A stretch of 7,303 nucleotides of DNA, taken from NCBI GenBank assembly GCA_030595135.1, contig JAUVDU010000069.1, forward strand, positions 1-7,303, read 5' to 3'. The first letter of the stretch is position 1. Each line of letters starts with the position of its first letter. The notes beneath the pieces are model-generated. The model was not told the DNA's origin. It searched no databases and was given only the letters and a program-made list of their open reading frames with translations. Below, in pieces: positions 1-5,309 of the stretch. Source of the DNA: Deltaproteobacteria bacterium. Lineage in GTDB: Bacteria; Desulfobacterota; Anaeroferrophillalia; Anaeroferrophillales; Tharpellaceae. The translations under genes were made by a program, and so were the position numbers.

Positions 1-128
1 AAGTTACAAGTGAAGTCGAGGCATGGCAAACCCACAGAAACAACAAAGATGCAAAAGTCAATTGGCAGTTTTCCACAGATGACGCCAGGATCAAATTATC
101 ACGGCTTTATCCGTCAATTGAGAGTTGA
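1..128 (+). CDS. IS630-family transposase, C-terminal end (partial)
   Basis: The reading frame starting at base 3 is open from the window edge to a TGA stop at 126-128, giving 41 residues of a protein whose start lies outside. The piece contains EAWQTHRNNKDA, then VNWQFSTDDARIKLSRLYPS. The W-(Q/R)-F-(T/S)-x-x-DARIKL-x-RLYP signature is what I know from the extreme C-terminus of IS630-family (Tc1/mariner superfamily) DDE transposases, where the protein normally ends a few residues later, as it does here. The DDE catalytic residues lie upstream, out of view, so whether the element is intact cannot be judged. Another frame across 1-150 is also open, but its 49 residues look like no protein I know. 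The family call is from memory of the signature, not a search. Confidence 0.87.
   Translation, partial: VTSEVEAWQTHRNNKDAKVNWQFSTDDARIKLSRLYPSIES
1..128 (+). mobile_element. Right-hand part of an IS630-family insertion sequence (minimum extent)
   Basis: The transposase tail implies that the 3' end of an insertion sequence lies here. IS630 elements insert at TA dinucleotides, duplicate the TA, and have terminal inverted repeats shortly after the transposase stop. The true right end should therefore fall a few tens of bases beyond 128. It cannot be fixed because the matching left end is outside the window. The span given covers only what the coding frame supports. Confidence 0.6.
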
Positions 129-352
129 CACGACACTAGGCAAAAAGTAGCAAACAAGGCAATGAGTACTGGTCGTAATGAGATTTTTTTAAACATAATG
201 GATTCCTTTTTTATTATAGCGTTAAAAGATAACCGTCACAATCACTTATGTATATTTTTTTTCATTCAGTTGTCAAGTCAAGTCTAACCTGCCTAATCAT
301 CCAAATCTCCAATCCTTCCGTTTCATGAATTTGTTACCGAAAATTAATTTTG
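129..352. other. AT-rich intergenic region between IS end and ATPase gene
   Basis: About 220 bases with no supportable gene. The region is rich in T and A runs (183-190, 207-213, 255-262). It contains a short tandem repeat of GTCAA at 272-281 and a perfect 12-base palindrome, AAAATTAATTTT, at 340-351. It must hold the unresolved right terminus of the insertion sequence. I see no GC-rich hairpin followed by a T run that would end leftward transcription from the ATPase gene, so that terminator is either further left or not of the intrinsic type. Confidence 0.5.
249..276 (-). promoter_or_regulatory. Possible sigma-70 promoter reading toward the insertion sequence
   Basis: On the minus strand there is a perfect -35 box TTGACA (271-276) and, after a 16-base spacer rich in A, a -10-like TATACA (249-254). 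Transcription would start near 242 and run leftward, antisense to the transposase 3' end. The boxes are read directly from the sequence. Use as a promoter is inferred, and such matches are common in AT-rich DNA. Confidence 0.3.
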
Positions 353-2161
353 CTAGTTCCCGAGATTACGCGGCGGTGGGGCAACTTTGAAGACCTCCTC
401 AGGAGTCGTGAGACCGGCGACAACGGCGTTGGCGCCACTTAAACGCAAAGGACGCATCCCATCTTTGACCGACTGACGGCGCAAAGCTTCCAAGTTAATG
501 CTTGAGGAGATAAGTTCGGAAAGTTCGGGGGTGACGAGCATGATCTCAAAAAGGGCGCTACGACCTAAGTAACCGGTGTTGCGGCATTCGGTACAGCCAA
601 CGGCGTGGTAGATGTTTTCCGGTTGCTTGATTTTCCAGGGCGTAGTCAGCAGGTACCAGTGGTGCTCGTCAATCGGCCCCGGTTTTTTGCAAAACGGGCA
701 GAGGGTACGAACCAGGCGCTGGGCCGTCACTCCGAGCAGGGTCGCCTGAATCAGAAAATCGGAGACCCCAAGATCGAGAAGGCGGGTAACTGCGGAGGCG
801 GAATCGTTAGTATGCAACGTTGAGAGGACGAGATGGCCGGTCAGGGAAGCCTGAACCGCGATTTCGGCAGTTTCAAGGTCACGAATCTCGCCGACCATGA
901 TAATATCAGGATCTTGGCGCAAAAGAGTGCGGACGCCACTGGCAAAAGTAACCCCGATGGCGGGTTGAACCTGCATCTGGTTGAGTTTGGGATCAACGAT
1001 CTCGATCGGATCTTCGACCGTACAAACATTTAGTTCGGGCCGGGCAAGATGTTTAAGCGTAGAATAGAGGGTTGTGGTTTTTCCCGAACCAGTGGGACCA
1101 GTAACCAGAATAATACCGTGCGGGCGTTCAACCATGCCGCGCCAGGTTTTTAATTCATCATCGCTGAAACCGAGTTCCTGAAACGATTTTTTCAAAGCCT
1201 CGGGATCAAAGATACGCATCACCAGTTTCTCACCAAAAGTAGTCGGCATGGTCGAAAGCCGCAACTCAACCTCTTCACCCTGGGGGGTGACGGTTTTCAG
1301 GCGGCCATCCTGAGGACGGCGCTTTTCCGCAACATCCATGCGACCCAGAACTTTGATACGACTAGTCACCGCATTCATCACATTCTGCGGAATTTGATAG
1401 ATATGATGGAGAACGCCATCAATACGAAAGCGAACATTGGCGCTCTCGCGCCGGGGTTCGAGATGGATGTCACTGGCTCGTTGGTCAAAAGCGTACTGCA
1501 ACAGCCAGTCAACAATATGGACAATGTGCTGGTCACTGGCATCAAGCCGACCGGCCCGACCCAGAGTGAGCAACTGTTCAAAATCAGAGATCTGCGATGT
1601 GCTGACCCGACCATCGCTGGCCCCTTTGACCGATTCGGCCAAGGCAAAAAACTCCCGCCGGTAACGCTCTATATCGAGAGGATTAACAATCACCCGCTCA
1701 ATCTTTTTCTTTAAAACTTGACTTAACTCTTTGACCCATTCGTCAACAAAAGGTTCAGCCGTCGCAATTACCACCCGGTCACCGGCCACCTTTATCGGCA
1801 AGATATTAAAGCGTTCAAGGTAGGCCAGAGGAAGATTAAGACCAGTAATGGCATGCACTTCAAGTTTTAAAGGATCGATATGTTGATAAGGCAGACCGGA
1901 TTTGGCCGCCACCCAGGAGATCAGATCTTCAAGCGAAAGTACGCCGCCCGCCGTCCGTCGATCCTCAATTTTCAAGGCCCCGATCAACGCCAGAGGATGG
2001 TGCGGCAGACGACGTTTAATCTTGGCCGAGCGGCGGCAGCGTTCGACATCACCTGACCCGATAAAACCATCGCGCTGCAACTCCTGCAAAAGAAAGTCAA
2101 GCTCCAGGTGCCGACCTTGAAGACAATGTGCGGCAAAGATGGCTACGTTTTCGTTGTTCAT
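353..2161 (-). CDS. GspE/PilB-family assembly ATPase (type II secretion / type IV pilus)
   Basis: A cytoplasmic hexameric ATPase that powers assembly of a type IV pilus or type II secretion pseudopilus at the inner membrane. At 602 residues it is a normal full length. Residues about 50-175 form the N-terminal GspE_N/MshEN-like domain. Residues about 205-320 are the N2 domain with the arginine-rich stretch DIHLEPRRES and RFRIDG. The C-terminal motor has Walker A GPTGSGKT (355-362), Asp box VEDPIE (382-387), Walker B-type DPDIIMVGEIRD (417-428, Glu425), and His box TGHLVLSTLHTND (441-453). A zinc-binding tetracysteine follows: C488-x2-C491 and C523-x2-C526, then TGYLGRSALFE. The ATG at 2161 is preceded by AGGAG about 10 bases upstream. 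No pilin, platform protein or secretin gene is adjacent, so pilus (PilB/MshE) and secretion (GspE) roles cannot be separated. Retraction ATPases (PilT) are unlikely because they lack the N-terminal domain and the cysteines. Confidence 0.95.
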   Translation of the reverse strand: MNNENVAIFAAHCLQGRHLELDFLLQELQRDGFIGSGDVERCRRSAKIKRRLPHHPLALIGALKIEDRRTAGGVLSLEDLISWVAAKSGLPYQHIDPLKLEVHAITGLNLPLAYLERFNILPIKVAGDRVVIATAEPFVDEWVKELSQVLKKKIERVIVNPLDIERYRREFFALAESVKGASDGRVSTSQISDFEQLLTLGRAGRLDASDQHIVHIVDWLLQYAFDQRASDIHLEPRRESANVRFRIDGVLHHIYQIPQNVMNAVTSRIKVLGRMDVAEKRRPQDGRLKTVTPQGEEVELRLSTMPTTFGEKLVMRIFDPEALKKSFQELGFSDDELKTWRGMVERPHGIILVTGPTGSGKTTTLYSTLKHLARPELNVCTVEDPIEIVDPKLNQMQVQPAIGVTFASGVRTLLRQDPDIIMVGEIRDLETAEIAVQASLTGHLVLSTLHTNDSASAVTRLLDLGVSDFLIQATLLGVTAQRLVRTLCPFCKKPGPIDEHHWYLLTTPWKIKQPENIYHAVGCTECRNTGYLGRSALFEIMLVTPELSELISSSINLEALRRQSVKDGMRPLRLSGANAVVAGLTTPEEVFKVAPPPRNLGN

Positions 2162-2205
2162 TGGTAACTTACTCCTGAAAGTTAGTCATATTCCTTAGAG
2201 GATTG

Positions 2206-2235
2206 TACATACACCCAAAATGCTAAGGTCGTCAA
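2206..2235 (-). promoter_or_regulatory. Candidate promoter for the GspE/PilB-type ATPase gene
   Basis: On the minus strand, TTGACG (2230-2235) and TATGTA (2206-2211) are separated by 18 bases, a fair sigma-70 pattern. Transcription would start near 2199, giving a leader of about 38 bases that includes the AGGAG ribosome site at 2172-2176. The -10 box is imperfect. I see no sigma-54 type GG/GC element here, though pilus genes sometimes use one. Confidence 0.35.
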
Positions 2236-2271
2236 GCAGGAGAGACCGGATAATGGGTAAAAATGCTTTGG
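2217..2271. repeat. Operator-like direct repeat in the divergent control region
   Basis: Two 12-base copies, AAAATGCTAAGG (2217-2228) and AAAATGCTTTGG (2260-2271), match at 10 of 12 positions in the same orientation. Their starts are 43 bases apart, close to four helical turns, which would place both on the same DNA face. The first copy fills most of the spacer of the candidate leftward promoter. This fits a regulator binding site but could be chance in AT-rich DNA. Confidence 0.25.
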
Positions 2272-2308
2272 CTTAACTGAGAGAAAATCAAAAACGGTGA
2301 AAATCCTC

Positions 2309-2337
2309 TTGACAAGGATTGCTCCAGCCCCTATTTT
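2309..2337 (+). promoter_or_regulatory. Sigma-70 promoter just ahead of the rhomboid gene
   Basis: A perfect TTGACA (2309-2314), an optimal 17-base spacer, and TATTTT (2332-2337) as -10 box. The expected transcription start is about 2343-2345, at or within a base or two of the ATG at 2345. This would give a leaderless or nearly leaderless mRNA for the rhomboid gene. A perfect TATAAT lies at 2357-2362 inside the coding start but lacks a matching -35 at normal spacing. Confidence 0.5.
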
Positions 2338-2344
2338 AGCAACC

Positions 2345-2899
2345 ATGAAAATACGTTATAATGCCCCGGTCACGCTGACCCTGGCGCTCATTTGCTGTGC
2401 CGCCATGGGTGCCGATCAACTTACCAATGGTGCCACCACACAGACTTTTTTTACCGCATATCCGGGGCTGCACGGGTCTTCACCACTCCACTATATTCAG
2501 TTTTTCACCTACATTTTCGGTCATGGCAGTTTCGCCCATTTGAGTGCGAATCTCTCCCTCCTGCTGCTGATCGGCCCGATTAATGAGGAGAAATTCGGTT
2601 CCGGGCTCCTCTTTGAGATGATTCTGGTAACCGCGCTGCTCACGGCTCTGCTCAACGCGGTATTTTTTAACACCGGGCTGCTCGGAGCCAGCGGCATCGT
2701 CTTTATGCTGATTCTTTTAAGTTCTTGCTCCAATATTCGGGCTGGTGAAATCCCACTAACCCTGATCCTGGTGGCCTTCCTCTACCTCGGCAATGAGTTG
2801 TACGGATCCTTGGGAAAAGATAATATTTCCCAGTTTGCCCATCTTACCGGCGGTGTGGTGGGCGCTTTTTACGGCCTCATCAGGGGCCGCAAACGATAA
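2345..2899 (+). CDS. Rhomboid-family intramembrane serine protease
   Basis: A 184-residue integral membrane protease of the compact bacterial rhomboid type, predicted to cut transmembrane substrates in the inner membrane. Hydrophobic segments lie at about 8-23, 66-79, 87-108, 111-128, 134-148 and 163-178, which fits six membrane helices. The catalytic serine is S116 in GASG (114-117) and its partner is H166 in the last helix (QFAHLTGG). H60, H65 and N69 (HGSFAHLSAN) match the second-helix His/His/Asn of E. coli GlpG (H145, H150, N154), which form the oxyanion side. All key residues are present, so an active enzyme is expected. The start is chosen at ATG 2345 because related proteins, as I recall them, begin M-x-I-R-Y-N-x-P-V. 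An upstream in-frame GTG at 2297 would add 16 residues but lies upstream of the likely promoter. Neither start has a Shine-Dalgarno site. The PIN-PhoH gene follows after 10 bases. The substrate is unknown. Confidence 0.9.
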   Translation: MKIRYNAPVTLTLALICCAAMGADQLTNGATTQTFFTAYPGLHGSSPLHYIQFFTYIFGHGSFAHLSANLSLLLLIGPINEEKFGSGLLFEMILVTALLTALLNAVFFNTGLLGASGIVFMLILLSSCSNIRAGEIPLTLILVAFLYLGNELYGSLGKDNISQFAHLTGGVVGAFYGLIRGRKR

Positions 2900-2904
2900 A
2901 GGAG
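2898..2904 (+). promoter_or_regulatory. Ribosome binding site of the PIN-PhoH gene, overlapping the rhomboid stop
   Basis: AAAGGAG sits at 2898-2904, sharing bases with the rhomboid TAA stop (2897-2899). It lies 5 bases before ATG 2910 and only 2 before the in-frame ATG 2907. The spacing favours 2910 as the start and rules out the long upstream frame. The overlap suggests that ribosomes finishing the rhomboid gene help start this one. Confidence 0.7.
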
Positions 2905-2909
2905 TGATG

Positions 2910-4247
2910 ATGACGGAGTCTGCGTCCCAAGAGAAAAAGATTTTCGTTCTCGATACCAATGTTATCCTGCATGACAGTTCCTCGTTACGCCATTTTGCCG
3001 ACAATGATATAATTATCCCGATTACGGTACTTGAAGAGCTCGACAATTTCAAGCGCGGCAACGAGATCATCAACTATCATGCTCGTAAGTTTGTCCGAAC
3101 CCTGGACGAGCTTTGCGGTGATGCCATTTTTAACAACGGGGTCGAGATTGGCCCCGGCTTGGGCAAAATAAGTATCCGTCTGGATGAAGAGATGGCTCCC
3201 GAGATTAAAAAAAGTTTCAGTCCGCTCAAAAAAGATCACCACATACTTAATATAGCCTATATCGTCAGCCATCAGAACAAAAAGCAAAAAGTGGTTCTGG
3301 TGACCAAGGATGTCAACCTGCGCATGAAGGCTAAAGCGGTGGGCCTGCTGGCTGAAGATTACACCAGTGACCATATCAAGGATGTCAGCACCCTCTACAC
3401 CGGCACCCGGATAGTCGAGGAAGTTGCCGATGAACTTATTGACCGGCTCTACTCCGAGGAGGAGAACCCGGCCCTCTCGGAGCTCTCCTTAAGTGATCCT
3501 TTAAAACCTAACGAATACATGGTGTTGCGCTCCGCCAACAAATCAGCCCTGACCACCTGTGACGACCAACAAAAATTAATCACCCGGGTCGAAAAAAGAG
3601 CCGTTTCCGGCATCATCCCGCGCAATGCCGAACAAATCTTTGCCTTGGATGCCCTACTCAATCCAAACATCTCTCTGGTGACGATCTCCGGTAAGGCCGG
3701 AACCGGCAAAACTCTGCTTGCCCTGGCCGCCGGCCTTGAACAGCGCAACCTCTATCGACAGATCTATCTGGCCCGGCCGATTGTCCCTTTAAGCAACAAG
3801 GACATCGGCTATCTGCCCGGCGATATCAGCGACAAGATATCACCCTACACACAACCCCTATTCGATAATCTCGGGGTTATTCAGTCTCACAGCCGTGAAG
3901 GCAAGAATACGCCCCACTTTCGCGAAATGCTGGAAGATGGCAAACTGGTGATCTCAGCCCTCTCCTTCATTCGCGGCCGCAGCCTGGTAAAGATCTTCTT
4001 TATTGTCGATGAGGCTCAGAACCTGACCCCGCACGAGGTCAAGACGATCGTCACCCGAGCCGGCGAAAACACCAAGATCGTCTTTACCGGCGATATCTTC
4101 CAGATCGATCACCCCTATCTTGACAGCCACTCCAACGGCTTGAGCCACATCATCGCCAAGATGCAGGGAGAAAAACTCTACGCTCATATCAACCTTGAAA
4201 AAGGAGAACGCTCGAAACTCGCAGATCTGGCCAGCAACCTGCTGTAA
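2910..4247 (+). CDS. PIN domain-PhoH fusion protein (PhoH2/YlaK type, predicted RNase/ATPase)
   Basis: A 445-residue cytoplasmic protein joining an N-terminal PIN ribonuclease domain to a C-terminal PhoH P-loop ATPase. In the PIN part (about 10-150) the metal-binding acids are visible: D15 in FVLDTNVILHD, E42/E43 in VLEELDNFKRG, D109 in KKDHHIL, and D134 in VTKDVNLRMK. The PhoH part (about 235-445) has Walker A GKAGTGKT (261-268), the family motif LARPIVPL, Walker B FFIVDEAQNLTPHE (363-376; D367, E368), FTGDIFQID, and a late conserved stretch KGERSKLADLA with R434. Studied PhoH2 proteins unwind and cut RNA in an ATP-dependent way; that activity is inferred here from the domains. All catalytic residues look intact. 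It is the second gene of a tight pair with the rhomboid protease. The mycobacterial relative is paired with a small upstream antitoxin-like gene, PhoAT; nothing like that is present here. Confidence 0.93.
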   Translation: MTESASQEKKIFVLDTNVILHDSSSLRHFADNDIIIPITVLEELDNFKRGNEIINYHARKFVRTLDELCGDAIFNNGVEIGPGLGKISIRLDEEMAPEIKKSFSPLKKDHHILNIAYIVSHQNKKQKVVLVTKDVNLRMKAKAVGLLAEDYTSDHIKDVSTLYTGTRIVEEVADELIDRLYSEEENPALSELSLSDPLKPNEYMVLRSANKSALTTCDDQQKLITRVEKRAVSGIIPRNAEQIFALDALLNPNISLVTISGKAGTGKTLLALAAGLEQRNLYRQIYLARPIVPLSNKDIGYLPGDISDKISPYTQPLFDNLGVIQSHSREGKNTPHFREMLEDGKLVISALSFIRGRSLVKIFFIVDEAQNLTPHEVKTIVTRAGENTKIVFTGDIFQIDHPYLDSHSNGLSHIIAKMQGEKLYAHINLEKGERSKLADLASNLL

Positions 4248-4346
4248 AGCGGTGGACAGAGGAAAACAGGTTGAAGAGATAGAAAATAAAGAGTGGCAAC
4301 TATTTGTCGCACAAACCCTAAAGCGCTAGAAAAACAGGAGACAATA

Positions 4347-4634
4347 ATGGCGGAAACGATTGATGAAATATCCCTGAACTACGAAGAAGATGGTCAGCTC
4401 ATCGTCAAGGAGCTTGACAAAGAGATTCTCACCCGAGGTGCCTGGACAACCATTGTCTTTCGCTATAAACAGTGGGATAAAAAAACCGAAGATTTCGGCA
4501 AGGATCTCTATACAATTCGCCGCTATCGCAAAATGAAGGGCAACTACATGCAACAGTCAAAATTCAACATTTCTAACAGTGAACAGGCAGGCAAGATCAT
4601 TGCCGCCTTACAAAAATGGATAGGAGAAAATTGA
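4347..4634 (+). CDS. Conserved-looking 95-residue protein of unknown function
   Basis: I do not recognise this protein with confidence. It is 95 residues, charged, with no signal peptide or membrane segment, so cytoplasmic. It begins with an acidic stretch (2-24), continues with ILTRGAWTTIVFRYKQWD (27-44) and YTIRRYRKMKGNYMQQSKFN (55-74), and ends in a probable helix (77-92). Alternating basic and aromatic residues in predicted strands followed by a terminal helix recall small single-stranded nucleic-acid binding folds such as PC4, but this is only an impression. ATG 4347 is chosen because AGGAG lies 6 bases upstream; an in-frame GTG at 4293 has no ribosome site. The stop TGA overlaps the cyclophilin start by one base. 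A 99-base gap separates it from the PIN-PhoH gene, with no good promoter or terminator seen in it, so it may be cotranscribed. Confidence 0.82.
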   Translation: MAETIDEISLNYEEDGQLIVKELDKEILTRGAWTTIVFRYKQWDKKTEDFGKDLYTIRRYRKMKGNYMQQSKFNISNSEQAGKIIAALQKWIGEN

Positions 4635-5239
4635 TGCTGGCAATTAAGATTTTATTATTGGGTGGACTTTTTATGGCCTTTTCAATGGGAATGCCAACGG
4701 CTTCAGAAGCAGCAGCCGACAATCCCCGGGTGGTCATGGAGACCAGTATGGGAACTATGGTAATTGAACTCTACCCTGACAAGGCCCCGATTACGGTGAA
4801 AAATTTTCTCGATTATGTCGACGCCGGATTCTATGACGGCACCATTTTTCATCGCGTAATCCCGGGTTTCGTCCTTCAAGGCGGCGGTTTTGATGCCAAA
4901 ATGGAAAAAAAAGAGAATCGTGCTCCGATCAAAAATGAAGCCGATAACGGCCTGCGCAACTTAAGAGCCACGCTCTCGATGGCCCGCACTCAACAGATCA
5001 ATAGTGCAACCAGCCAGTTTTTCATAAATCTGAAAAACAACAGTAACCTTGACCATGGCGACCGCAGTTTCGGTTACGCTGTCTTCGCTAAAGTTGTCAA
5101 AGGGATCAGAGTCATCGACAAAGTGGCCGGTGTCAAAACCACGACCAAGGGTCACTACCAAAACGTTCCGGTCGAACCGGTTTTCATTATCTCAGCCAAG
5201 CGTGAAAAAAGTACTGAAAAACAAGAGTCGGTGAAATAA
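4634..5239 (+). CDS. Exported cyclophilin-type peptidyl-prolyl cis-trans isomerase
   Basis: A 201-residue cyclophilin that speeds cis-trans isomerisation of X-Pro bonds, probably in the periplasm as PpiA does. Residues 1-28 look like a Sec signal peptide: Lys5, a hydrophobic core (6-20), and a likely cut after AAA at 26-28. The cyclophilin domain spans about 32-190 with FHRVIPGFVLQGG (72-84), where R74, F79 and Q82 match R55, F60 and Q63 of human CypA. LSMAR (114-118), SQFFINL (127-133) and FGYAVFAKVVKG (146-157) follow. The position of CypA W121 is Asn138 here. The start is chosen at ATG 4634, with AGGAGA 6 bases upstream and a TGATG overlap with the preceding stop. An in-frame ATG at 4616 would add MDRRKL, giving a more basic N-terminus, but has no ribosome site. 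The tail 189-201 is charged and probably disordered. Confidence 0.93.
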   Translation: MLAIKILLLGGLFMAFSMGMPTASEAAADNPRVVMETSMGTMVIELYPDKAPITVKNFLDYVDAGFYDGTIFHRVIPGFVLQGGGFDAKMEKKENRAPIKNEADNGLRNLRATLSMARTQQINSATSQFFINLKNNSNLDHGDRSFGYAVFAKVVKGIRVIDKVAGVKTTTKGHYQNVPVEPVFIISAKREKSTEKQESVK

Positions 5240-5262
5240 TAGAAAACTGACAACAAACGTCT

Positions 5263-5302
5263 AAAAAAGGCTCTCTCGACAACTAATCGGGAGAGCCTTT
5301 TT
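5263..5302. terminator. Bidirectional intrinsic terminator between convergent genes
   Basis: GGCTCTCTCGA (5269-5279) pairs with TCGGGAGAGCC (5287-5297) across a 7-base loop, giving an 11-pair stem with one G-T pair. It is preceded by a run of A (5263-5268) and followed by a run of T (5298-5302). The T run ends rightward transcription from the cyclophilin gene. Read on the other strand, the A run becomes a U tract and ends leftward transcription from trkH, whose stop is at 5310-5312. Confidence 0.9.
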
Positions 5303-5309
5303 AGTTTTT

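Noticed and set aside
1..150. A second open frame (49 residues) across the transposase tail
   Set aside because: The frame starting at base 3 carries the clear IS630 C-terminal signature; this one is a shadow without recognisable motifs.
162..287. A 41-residue rightward ORF beginning at ATG 162
   Set aside because: The AAGG before it is only 2 bases from the ATG, the translation is a low-complexity Phe/Ile-rich string from T runs, and it resembles nothing I know. It is likely chance in AT-rich DNA.
260..310. A minus-strand micro-ORF of 12 residues with GGAG six bases before its ATG
   Set aside because: The spacing is good but it is far too short to support without conservation or ribosome data.
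340..351. Palindrome AAAATTAATTTT next to the ATPase stop, as a terminator
   Set aside because: It has no G-C pairs and essentially no loop, so the hairpin would not be stable enough to terminate. It may be a chance A/T palindrome.
1394..1714. A long rightward open frame (106 residues) opposite the ATPase gene
   Set aside because: It lies fully within a strongly conserved gene on the other strand and has no motifs or ribosome site; a codon-bias shadow.
2793..2906. N-terminal extension of the PIN-PhoH frame into the rhomboid gene
   Set aside because: The frame is open, but the ribosome site at 2898-2904 and the PIN domain beginning near residue 10 place the start at 2910.
4304..4332. TTGTCG-N17-TAGAAA as a promoter for the 95-residue protein gene
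   Set aside because: Both boxes match only 4 of 6, and the implied start would fall inside the ribosome site at 4336-4340.
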